Below the pieces are notes generated by a model. The model was not told the DNA's origin, made no database searches, and saw nothing but the letters and a program-made list of their open reading frames with translations. Below, in pieces: positions 16,978 to 24,779 of a DNA stretch of 64,000 nt. The stretch is from Hyphomicrobiales bacterium (lineage in GTDB: Bacteria; Pseudomonadota; Alphaproteobacteria; Rhizobiales; Rhizobiaceae), in contig UICE01000009.1 in the NCBI GenBank assembly GCA_900471815.1, forward strand, positions 1-64,000, read 5' to 3'. Position numbers and translations under genes: made by a program. Position 1 is the stretch's first letter; each line of letters begins with the position of its first letter.

Positions 16978-19900
16978 TTGAGCATTACCAGACCGAAAAC
17001 ATTGAAACGCAATCTCCTGAGCACAACAACTTTGGCGCACATGCGCACAGGCATCGTTTCGGGACTGACCCTCTCGACACTTATATTGGGGGCAAGTTTC
17101 ACTCCAGCGCAGGCGCAGACACAATGCGTGACGACAGGCACGGGCAGCAACGCGATTACCAACTGCACTTTGGCCTCGGGTGCTGATAATTGGACATCTG
17201 CAAACGGAACGAATGGCGCTATCAACGGCGATTTGCGCGTGGGCACTGTCAACGGCGTTCAAGCGGACTTGCTGATTTCGGGCGTCAAAGCTTACAGCAG
17301 AAATGGCTATATCGGCCAAGGCGGCAGCCGGGACAATCCATACTCCGGCGTTGTGACCGTTTCGGGACCCGGTGCAGAATGGAACCTTACAGGTGACCTC
17401 CTCTATATTGGCGGCTTGGGAAATACCTACGGCAAGGGCAAGTTGATTATTGAGAATGGCGGCAAGGTTGATGTCAATTCTTTACAATTGAGCAGCGCTA
17501 TTTTCGATGGTTCGCAAGGCGTTCTGGTCGTTACGGGCGAAGGTTCAATTCTCAACGCCAACGAATTTACCGGCCTTGATGGATCTGACGCGATTACTGA
17601 TCCGATCTCAGTTCTGGACAAGGGGAAGATCATCACCAATACTGTTTCTTTAAACAGGCAAGGTGGCGCCGCACTCGTCAGTGGTGCTGGCTCCCAATGG
17701 CTGAACAGCGGTCACATGGCAAACCGCAGCGGACTAAGGGTTGAAAACGGCGGCGAGGTCAAGACCAAGTCGTTGCTCCTTGAGTCAGTGAGCAAGGTGA
17801 CAGGACAAGGGTCTCTCCTCCACGTCGATGAGACATTTGTTCAAGACGCAGATTTCGGTGAAGGTGGAACAATCATTTCCGATGGCGGGCGTCTTGAAGC
17901 TGCAAACATCTTGGTTGACGTGGGATCCATCGGCCTCGAAAGCGGTGGTCTTGTAACCACCAAGTCGATGAGGGTGAACGATCTGGGCTCTCTGTCTGTC
18001 GCCGGTGACGGCTCGTTGCTCGATATTGACGGCAAACTGACAGCCGAGGGATTTGTCACTGTTTCGGATGGAGGGCTCGTAAAAACCACAAGCGGGATGA
18101 GCCTCAATAGCATTCTCTTTATCGGCGGCGGCGTCAAAAAAGATCAAAACGGAAATACCGTGCTGGCCGATGCAAAAGCCGCTGGCCGGATAGATTCAGA
18201 AACGGCCATCAAATTCGTGAATGACCCGCTTTCCAATAACAAGCTGGTCTTCAACCATACAAACAGCGGATACATGTTCTCCAACACGCTGACCGGTGGC
18301 GGTCAGATTGACGCCTATTCGGGCGAAACAATTGTGACAGGTGATCTTTCGCAGTTTTATACCGGAAATGGCGGTGATGGCACCATCAATGTGGATGGCA
18401 AGAACGCGAAACTTGTCATCAAGAGCAATATGGACACGACCAATCTTGACCAGGATGTGGGAGAGCAAAGCCAATCAAAATTCGCTGTTAAAAGTGGCAC
18501 GTTGATTGTCGATGGCATTGCGGGGCGCACCTATAAAACGACCTCTGGCGCGGACGAATTCACGCGTTACAGCAATGACATTCAGGTTTGGGGTGCCCAG
18601 TCCAACAATGAAAATGCCGATCGTGATCCTACCCTTTTCGGACGACTTGGGGGTTCGGGTACGGTTGGTTCCGTCACGCTGGAAACGAACGCACGAATTG
18701 CTCCAGGCAACAACTCGGCTGGAACACTGACTGTCATGGGTGCGCTGGAGTTTCAGGACGGCTCGGTCTATGAGGCCGACGTCGCAGGCAACGGCACAAG
18801 CGATAAGATCGTCGTCAAAGATATTGGTCCAAATGCGGTTATCGGGCTTTTCCGGCCCAGCGGCGTAGCTCAAATCGGAAATAATGTGAATGTCGAGGTC
18901 AATGCCCTCGATTCTGCAACGAGTTACCAGAACGGCCAGACCTATACGATACTGACGGCAGAGAAAGGCATTGATGGGCAATTTGCTCAAGCCGTGTCGA
19001 AATCAGCATTTCTGGACGTGTCACTGGATCAAAAGGCAAACCAGGTTGATCTGAAGATCGCAGTCAAGAGCACCGGCCCGGGACCAGGCAATCCGGGTGA
19101 ACCGGGCAATCCAGGTGGCCCAGGCGACCCGGGAGGCCCCACCGAACCCAAGCCGGGTGAACCTGGACCGGGAAAACCAACACAGCCAGGTCCGATCAAC
19201 CATATATTCCAGACAGTCGCGCAGACAGACAATCAGTACAACACGGCAGGAGCCTTGGGCAGCCTTGCCCAAAGCGGTCCATCACTAGCGCTATTCAATC
19301 GGATAGCGTCTTTGAGTGCCGACAACGCCCGTGTTGCTTACAATCAATTGTCTGGCGAGGTGCATGCCTCAACCAAGACGGCGTTGATCAATGACAGCCA
19401 CCAACTGCGCAATGCCATCAATGACCGTATCCGCGCAGCCTTTGGCGATGTGGCTGCAGTGGATGTGCCCGTCATGGGCTATGGCCCGGACGCCAAGGCG
19501 CTTGCACCGGCAGATGTGCCGGTAATGGCTGCGTGGGGGCAGGCATTTGGGGCATGGAGCGAGACAAAGTCAAATGGCAATGCGTCAAAGCTCGACCAGT
19601 CGACCGGCGGTTTTGTTACCGGCTTTGATGCTGCTCTTGATGAAAGCTGGCGTCTGGGTGTGATGGCAGGATACAGCCGTTCCAGCTTCGATATGGACGG
19701 CCGAGGCTCGTCCGGCGACAGCGATAATTATCATGTCGGTGTCTATGGCGGTGGTCATTGGGGTGCCGTGTCCTTGCGGTCCGGCCTTGGCTATAGCTGG
19801 CACTCGATCGAAACGTCTCGCACGGCAGCTTTCTCCGGCTTCGAAGAACATCTGAGCGCTGATTATGATGCGGCTACATTCCAGGCCTTTGGTGAACTGG

Positions 19901-20343
19901 GCTACCGGATCGACACAAAAAGGGTCGCGTTTGAGCCCTTTGCCAATCTGGCACATGTCCGCGTGAAGACCGATGGCTTCAGCGAAACAGGCGGCATTGC
20001 CGGACTGAGGGCGCACAGCGAGACAACCGACACGACCTTCACTACATTGGGTCTACGGGCGTCGGCTCCCTTTTCGCTGGGAGCAACGGATGTCGAGATA
20101 CGCGGCACGCTCGGCTGGCAGCACGCCTTCGGCGATATCACACCATCCTCGACACTTGCCTTTGCTACCGGCAATGCCTTCTCGACAGCAGGCGTACCGA
20201 TTGCCGAGGATACGGCTCTTGTCGAGGCAGGCGTTGACTTCAAGCTCAGCCACCGGGCCACGCTGGGCGTGAGCTATACCGGCCAGTTCGGCTCCGGCCT
20301 GACCCAGAATGCCGTCGATGCGAAGCTCGGCGTAAAATTCTGA
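16978..20343 (+). CDS. Type Va autotransporter with collagen-like Pro/Gly linker
   Basis: A 1121-residue autotransporter. A long N-terminal extension precedes a signal peptide ending near TPAQAQ (about residue 47). The passenger consists of beta-helix-like repeats rich in Gly, Asn and Asp (NGGKVDVNS, SDGGRLEAAN and similar). A Gly-Pro-rich linker with GxP-type repeats lies at about residues 700-740, before a C-terminal 12-strand beta-barrel (about 820-1121) ending in Phe (LGVKF). TTG 16978 follows an AGGGG site; ATG 17041 is an alternative start giving a short signal peptide. It probably acts at the cell surface as an adhesin, like Brucella autotransporters. Its stop overlaps the next gene (TGATG). 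Confidence 0.85.
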   Translation: MSITRPKTLKRNLLSTTTLAHMRTGIVSGLTLSTLILGASFTPAQAQTQCVTTGTGSNAITNCTLASGADNWTSANGTNGAINGDLRVGTVNGVQADLLISGVKAYSRNGYIGQGGSRDNPYSGVVTVSGPGAEWNLTGDLLYIGGLGNTYGKGKLIIENGGKVDVNSLQLSSAIFDGSQGVLVVTGEGSILNANEFTGLDGSDAITDPISVLDKGKIITNTVSLNRQGGAALVSGAGSQWLNSGHMANRSGLRVENGGEVKTKSLLLESVSKVTGQGSLLHVDETFVQDADFGEGGTIISDGGRLEAANILVDVGSIGLESGGLVTTKSMRVNDLGSLSVAGDGSLLDIDGKLTAEGFVTVSDGGLVKTTSGMSLNSILFIGGGVKKDQNGNTVLADAKAAGRIDSETAIKFVNDPLSNNKLVFNHTNSGYMFSNTLTGGGQIDAYSGETIVTGDLSQFYTGNGGDGTINVDGKNAKLVIKSNMDTTNLDQDVGEQSQSKFAVKSGTLIVDGIAGRTYKTTSGADEFTRYSNDIQVWGAQSNNENADRDPTLFGRLGGSGTVGSVTLETNARIAPGNNSAGTLTVMGALEFQDGSVYEADVAGNGTSDKIVVKDIGPNAVIGLFRPSGVAQIGNNVNVEVNALDSATSYQNGQTYTILTAEKGIDGQFAQAVSKSAFLDVSLDQKANQVDLKIAVKSTGPGPGNPGEPGNPGGPGDPGGPTEPKPGEPGPGKPTQPGPINHIFQTVAQTDNQYNTAGALGSLAQSGPSLALFNRIASLSADNARVAYNQLSGEVHASTKTALINDSHQLRNAINDRIRAAFGDVAAVDVPVMGYGPDAKALAPADVPVMAAWGQAFGAWSETKSNGNASKLDQSTGGFVTGFDAALDESWRLGVMAGYSRSSFDMDGRGSSGDSDNYHVGVYGGGHWGAVSLRSGLGYSWHSIETSRTAAFSGFEEHLSADYDAATFQAFGELGYRIDTKRVAFEPFANLAHVRVKTDGFSETGGIAGLRAHSETTDTTFTTLGLRASAPFSLGATDVEIRGTLGWQHAFGDITPSSTLAFATGNAFSTAGVPIAEDTALVEAGVDFKLSHRATLGVSYTGQFGSGLTQNAVDAKLGVKF

Positions 20344-20876
20344 TGCGTCTGCAGCATCTGACTTTCGGGGTGGCGGCGAGTATACTCGCTGCCACTCCGC
20401 TTCATGCGCAGACAGACGCAACCAAGCCAGCAGCCGCCCCTTCATCTCTTGCGGAAACCTATGAAGACTGGAGCGTGAATTGCGAGGTTCGGGAGGCCAA
20501 ACGCCATTGCATCCTGTTTCAACAACAAATGCACAAGAACGGCCAACGGGTTCTGACACTCGAATTCACGCCCGAAGGCGAAACCGGGCTGAAGGGCAAT
20601 CTCGCCCTGCCCTTCGGCCTTTATCTTGAGAAAGGTGTCTCGTTCCGTATTGATGATAGCCCAGCGGGAAAGCCATCGCGGTTCCGCACCTGTATGCCGG
20701 GAGGCTGCATTGTCCCGCTGACATTCACCGGCGCCACCGCCAATGTGTTGCGTAAAGGAAAGGTTTTGAACCTCGGCGTTTTTGCCAGCGATACAGAAAA
20801 GGACCTCACCTTCGCGGTATCGCTCAAAGGCTTCGAAACCGCCCTCAAACGAACAGTCGAGCTTCAGCGGCAATAG
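20343..20876 (+). CDS. Invasion-associated locus B (IalB) family periplasmic protein
   Basis: A 177-residue exported protein with signal peptide ending near LHAQ (residue 22). The mature domain matches the IalB family: YEDWSVNCEV near the start, CILFQQQ, FRTCMPGGCIVPL near residues 117-129, and SLKGFETAL near the end. The paired cysteines are kept. Its ATG overlaps the stop of the autotransporter gene, so the two are co-translated and may work together at the envelope; such coupling is a context-based inference. IalB is linked to host-cell invasion in Bartonella, but many free-living relatives have paralogues of unknown role. Confidence 0.85.
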   Translation: MRLQHLTFGVAASILAATPLHAQTDATKPAAAPSSLAETYEDWSVNCEVREAKRHCILFQQQMHKNGQRVLTLEFTPEGETGLKGNLALPFGLYLEKGVSFRIDDSPAGKPSRFRTCMPGGCIVPLTFTGATANVLRKGKVLNLGVFASDTEKDLTFAVSLKGFETALKRTVELQRQ

Positions 20877-20908
20877 CAGGTTTGTCCAAGGTTTATCCGG
20901 ACTTGCGG

Positions 20909-21556
20909 CTATGCTCGACTGTCGAAACCTCCAATAACTGCCTTGGCGGCTGCTGCCGATCTAGAGCTTACATTCAAAACCCGCAAAAGCGCCGATACAT
21001 GAATGCTTACGGTGTAGGGAGAAATGTCCAGTTTCCGGCCAATTTCTTTGTTGGTTTTTCCCTCTGCAATCAACCGCAAGACTTCGCGTTGCCGTGCTGT
21101 GAGAAAAGAAAAGTCAGATCGATGGCTGCTGGGAGATGATGTTACCGACGATGATCGTTTGATAACAAACTCTCCGTCTTCGATGCTGCGTATCGCGGCG
21201 CTTACTTCGTCAGGCATCACGGCTTTGCTGATAAAGCCATTCGCGCCCATGTCGGCAATTCGGTCGATTATTGCCGCATCATCCAGCATTGACAGAAGGA
21301 TTATGGAAGAATCCCTGAATTCCTGCCGTAAATCCGCGATTGATCTGGCAGGATCGAGACCAGGAAAAACCCACTCAAGAATAAATGTGCTTGGCGCTGG
21401 TCCGGTGCGGGCCAAGGCCAACATTTCACCCAGGCTGCCCGCTTCCTGCACTTCAGCAAATGGATAAAGGCGTTGGACAATGCGGCGCAACCCTTCGCGA
21501 AACAGTGGATGATCATCCGCTATAATCGTTCGACTTTTTTCTGGTCGTTCCGTCAC
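20909..21556 (-). CDS. LuxR-type response regulator with Glu at the phospho-acceptor site
   Basis: A 215-residue NarL/FixJ-type regulator: receiver domain (1-120) and C-terminal LuxR helix-turn-helix ([20 protein letters not shown]... [13 protein letters not shown], 150-205). The receiver keeps the acidic pair DD (14-15), a Ser in ILLSML and a Lys in ISKAV, but the phospho-acceptor Asp is Glu61 (FILEWVFPG where LLDLNMPG is usual). Glu there often mimics phosphorylation. GTG 21556 is taken as start; the longer frame reaches 21658 but begins with an unlike hydrophobic stretch. It is divergent from the kinase gene at 21768. Confidence 0.8.
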   Translation of the reverse strand: MTERPEKSRTIIADDHPLFREGLRRIVQRLYPFAEVQEAGSLGEMLALARTGPAPSTFILEWVFPGLDPARSIADLRQEFRDSSIILLSMLDDAAIIDRIADMGANGFISKAVMPDEVSAAIRSIEDGEFVIKRSSSVTSSPSSHRSDFSFLTARQREVLRLIAEGKTNKEIGRKLDISPYTVSIHVSALLRVLNVSSRSAAAAKAVIGGFDSRA

Positions 21557-21767
21557 ATTTATTCCACAGGCGTTATGGGCTTCGATCAAGAATTGAAATG
21601 CCCCCGATAATAACGGCGCGGGGAAGCACCATACACAAACGGCTACCGCAAAACCCAACGGGGAAGAATCGCCTTTCTACCAACGACGCCGCTATCGTAC
21701 GAAGCGCTTGGCTTTTCTATGAACGGCTGCTTTTGATCGACGAGCGGTTCTCGACACGAGGGACGCA

Positions 21768-22874
21768 TTGGAAGATAAAGAGCATATGGGGCAAGTGAGC
21801 GAAGCAAAATTGGCGGATGGTGGGTTCTATGGTGCCAAGGTGCGCAGTGCCACGGTTTGGCTCGGCATTTTTTACTGGTCAACCGAGTTTATCATCAGCA
21901 GCATATTGTGGGGAATTCTCGGCGTCGACCCCCTCGAATCTGCTATAGGAAAACTCATTTTGATGCTGTTCAGCATCGCAATGACATTCGCGATTTCCTT
22001 CATCATTTACCGGCTGCACAATGTGCATCTGGCGGTCAAAATCATGACCTGTTTCACGTTGTCCCTCCTTGCCGCCGTGATCAACGCCTACATCGATTTT
22101 GCGATATATTATGTCTACATGTTGCCTCAAACGGTTACATTCAACTGGACGAATTTCGGTTACACCCTGGTTTATGGCATGTCTGTTTTCCTGGGCTGGT
22201 CCTGCCTCTTCGTCGCCTTGCTCTACAGCTTCGAGATAAGGGAAAACGAGCGGCGTCTGGCTGCATCGCGTGAGGAAGCCCTGTCAGCTCAGATGCGGGC
22301 CTTGCGATACCAGGTAAACCCGCATTTCCTTTTCAACACGCTCAATTCGATTGCGGGTCTGGTTGAAGAAGGAAATACGGTGGGAGCAGGCCGCATGGTT
22401 TTATCCCTCTCATCGTTCTTGCGCACCACCCTGGAGCTTGATCCCCTCAACGATGTAAGACTGGCGGACGAGCTGACATTGCAAACCGGCTATTTAAATA
22501 TTGAAGGGGAGCGCTTTTCGGATCGCATGAAGGTGCGTGTCGATGTGGCACGGGAATTGGAGAATGCGCTCGTCCCGAGCCTCATCCTGCAGCCGCTCAT
22601 CGAAAATGCCGTCAAGCATGGCGTCAGCGACAAGCCTGGAATGGTCGAGATTTTGATCAGCGCCGGTCGCGTTGGCGAGGTTCTGAACCTTTCCGTCGAG
22701 AATGATGTTTCTGATGCACCAAATCCGCGCCGTACGCACGGCATGGGAATAGGGTTGAAAAACGTTGCCCATCGCATGGAAACCCGCTTTCCGGGTGCAG
22801 GCTCGTGCGTGGCGGGATATATCACCCCGAGCCGCTTCAAGGCCTCCCTGACCATGCCTTTGAGGCTCGCATGA
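21768..22874 (+). CDS. LytS/YehU-type membrane sensor histidine kinase
   Basis: A 368-residue kinase with four predicted transmembrane helices in the first 150 residues, then the His_kinase (PF06580-type) domain with the phospho-acceptor motif QVNPHFLFNTLNSI (His186) and a HATPase domain with LQPLIENAVKHG and HGMGIGLKNV. No extracytoplasmic domain is obvious, so it may sense membrane state or a small ligand. TTG 21768 has GAGG six bases upstream; ATG 21786 is an alternative. Its stop overlaps the start of the LytTR regulator (ATGA), marking a two-component pair. Confidence 0.88.
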   Translation: MEDKEHMGQVSEAKLADGGFYGAKVRSATVWLGIFYWSTEFIISSILWGILGVDPLESAIGKLILMLFSIAMTFAISFIIYRLHNVHLAVKIMTCFTLSLLAAVINAYIDFAIYYVYMLPQTVTFNWTNFGYTLVYGMSVFLGWSCLFVALLYSFEIRENERRLAASREEALSAQMRALRYQVNPHFLFNTLNSIAGLVEEGNTVGAGRMVLSLSSFLRTTLELDPLNDVRLADELTLQTGYLNIEGERFSDRMKVRVDVARELENALVPSLILQPLIENAVKHGVSDKPGMVEILISAGRVGEVLNLSVENDVSDAPNPRRTHGMGIGLKNVAHRMETRFPGAGSCVAGYITPSRFKASLTMPLRLA

Positions 22875-23644
22875 AGGACCTTTCGGTACTCATCGTTGAC
22901 GACGAACCATTGGCGCGCCGGAGGTTGGTTCGCATGCTCGATGCCCTGCCGGGATTTCGGACAATAGGAGAAGCAGGCGACGTCCGTCAGGCCTATGACC
23001 ATGCCCGTGAGTTAATGCCCGACATCATGCTACTCGATATTCAGATGCCGGGTGGCAGCGGGTTCGATGTGCTTGAACAACTGGGAACAGATGTGCCCGT
23101 CATTATCTTCGTGACGGCATTTGATCATCACGCTCTTCGCGCTTTCGACGCAAGCGCGGTCGACTATGTGACCAAGCCCATAGAACCATCCCGGTTGCAT
23201 TCTGCTATGGTTCGCGCTCGCCTTGCCGTCGAGGCACGCAATAGTGTCGAACGTGTCGAAGAACTTCAGGAAACAATTCTTGCCCTGCGCCTGGCTTTGC
23301 GCAAAGACGAGGCGCGGCAGACCGATCTTTGGCTCAAGCATCAAGGCGATGCCATTCGGCTGCCGCTGGAAAAGATAAATTGGATCGAAGCCGACCGGGA
23401 CTATGTACGGATACACACCACGGATCGATATTTTCTACACCATGAAAGCCTTGCATCAATGGAACGGCGGCTTGACGCTTCCGAGTTCATGCGCATTCAT
23501 CGTGGCGCAATCGTGCGTCGGAACTGCATTGCCAAACTGAAGCAAGCGCCCTTCTCGGCATTGATTGCGGTTTTGGTCGACGGTAGCGAAATTCGGGTCG
23601 GTCGGACATACTCAAGAACCGTCCGCATGTTCGCAGGCACTTGA
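22871..23644 (+). CDS. LytTR-family response regulator
   Basis: A 257-residue regulator. The receiver domain has the acidic pair in VDDEP (10-13), phospho-acceptor Asp56 in LLDIQMPGG, Thr in FVTAFD and Lys in YVTKPIEP. A linker with coiled-coil character is followed by a C-terminal LytTR DNA-binding domain (about 150-257) with INWIEADRDYVRIHT and FMRIHRGAIVRRNCI. ATG 22871 overlaps the kinase stop and gives the standard MKDLSVLIVDDEP start; the earlier start at 22805 is rejected. Partner of the kinase upstream. Confidence 0.9.
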   Translation: MKDLSVLIVDDEPLARRRLVRMLDALPGFRTIGEAGDVRQAYDHARELMPDIMLLDIQMPGGSGFDVLEQLGTDVPVIIFVTAFDHHALRAFDASAVDYVTKPIEPSRLHSAMVRARLAVEARNSVERVEELQETILALRLALRKDEARQTDLWLKHQGDAIRLPLEKINWIEADRDYVRIHTTDRYFLHHESLASMERRLDASEFMRIHRGAIVRRNCIAKLKQAPFSALIAVLVDGSEIRVGRTYSRTVRMFAGT

Positions 23645-23738
23645 GACTTACCTGATAGGGCGCCGAGAAGGTCTGATCCTCCGGTCGAACTTGTAAAGAT
23701 CGGCAAGACAAAGGCCGCTCAATTGTTTAACACGTCCC

Positions 23739-23885
23739 GAGCCGGTGGTCGGACCTGCTGGATATCTCGAGATCATCGAAATGATGCGCGTCGGCTTTCC
23801 TGACATCCAGTGGACTCTAGAGGAAACGATCGCCGAAGGCGACAATGTTGCGGCTCGCTTCACCTATGCTGGGACAACATCGCTG
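23739..23885 (+). pseudogene. Remnant of a SnoaL-like (polyketide-cyclase-like) gene
   Basis: About 49 codons read PVVGPAGYLEIIEMMRVGF and on to VAARFTYAGT, matching the middle of SnoaL-like small-molecule cyclase-family proteins (usually 130-150 residues). Upstream residues and everything after YAGT are unlike the family, so both ends are missing. It marks a rearranged junction at the left edge of the island. Confidence 0.6.
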
Positions 23886-23928
23886 TTAACACGCTGCTCG
23901 ATCCCGCTCTACTCTTCAGTACGCGCCT

Positions 23929-23943
23929 TCACTCCCATTCTAT
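23929..23943. repeat. Possible degenerate attachment-site copy of the guaA 3' end
   Basis: TCACTCCCATTCTAT here matches TCATTCCCATTCGAT at 53366-53380, the last codons and stop of guaA, at 13 of 15 positions and in the same orientation. The 3' end of guaA is a known integration site for genomic islands. The two copies bracket the defence genes. The match is short and imperfect, so it may be chance. Confidence 0.35.
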
Positions 23944-24167
23944 TATTTTTTATGCCCTAAGCATTTGTTTTTATTGACAAAAATTTATTCTGGTGCTTCA
24001 TATACCGCAGACGGGAACGTCAAAAAGTTAGCCTGTTGATTTTACAGGTTTTTTCAGCGCAATTGCGTTCTAAAAATTCTGTGGACTATCGATATCTATC
24101 GGCCATCTCACGTGCGCTGGTGACCGGGAAAGGTCGAATCTAATCCTCCAATTAAGTACCGTCAGAA

Positions 24168-24207
24168 CCATTGAATCGGTACATTATCCTGATCATTGAT
24201 TCAATGG
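24168..24207. repeat. Inverted repeat upstream of the truncated island gene
   Basis: CCATTGAATC (24168-24177) and GATTCAATGG (24198-24207) form a perfect 10-bp inverted repeat with a 20-base spacer, ending 5 bases before the ATG of the following gene remnant. It could be an operator or a hairpin; no further support. Confidence 0.5.
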
Positions 24208-24211
24208 ATCG

Positions 24212-24779
24212 ATGGCACGAGGTTACGCGCATTGTGCGCCGAAAACAGAGGCTGAGAAGTTGAAGACGGTTTCTCGCGAGGAGCTTTATGAGCAGGTCTG
24301 GTCCAAGCCCATGACCAAAGTTGCCGCAGATTATGGCGTCACGGGTACGGCATTGAAGAAGACCTGCGATCGCCACCGCATTCCCACACCGGAACGCGGA
24401 TACTGGGCCAAACTCGAACACGGCAAACGGGTCCAAAAACAACCACTGCCGCCTATGGCCGAGCGACATCTAGCCGTGGTGAGGATCGCCGGAAGTTCTG
24501 AGCAGCACCTGTCCCCGAAGGTGCGCGAAGCCAAAGGAAAAAGCCCGAGACAAGTTAGACAAGCATGCCGCGACTCAACTGACGCCAACTGCTGCGCCGG
24601 ATTTGGCGCCCATCATCGTTGAATCGCCATCCTTGGCTGCCACACGGCGCGCGACCTCAAAAGCGCGTCCGGACGATTGGGGGTTTGCTACCGTTCGGTC
24701 CAAAGGTATTGTTCCTCTTAAAGTCGCTCCTGCGTCCATTGAACGGGGAATTCGCGTCTTGAGTCAGTTGTTTATCTAA
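24212..24779 (+). pseudogene. Frameshifted and truncated island-associated hypothetical gene
   Basis: The start encodes VSREELYEQVWSKPMTKVAA, ALKKTCDRHRIPTPERGYWA and KQPLPPM, a pattern familiar from hypothetical proteins of genomic islands with a helix-turn-helix-like N-terminus. The first frame stops at 24622, but from about 24540 the protein-like reading continues in another frame (KARDKLDKHAATQLTPTAAP and on to IERGIRVLSQLFI) until TAA 24777-24779. One extra base in the run at about 24532-24542 explains the shift. The second part then ends where the helicase gene begins on the other strand, so the 3' end was probably also lost. Confidence 0.65.

Larger units (their letters stand above)
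23645..24211. other. Left island junction: AT-rich spacer with gene debris
   Basis: About 570 bases without an intact gene. They hold the SnoaL-like remnant (23739-23885), a sequence like the guaA 3' end (23929-23943), an AT-rich stretch (23935-24090), an AAGTACCGTCAG copy (24154-24165) and a 10-bp inverted repeat (24168-24207). Nothing else was recognised. Confidence 0.6.

Noticed and set aside
23645-24211. tRNA gene as an island attachment site
   Set aside because: No cloverleaf-like sequence or tRNA 3' end was seen; the guaA-like sequence is the better candidate.
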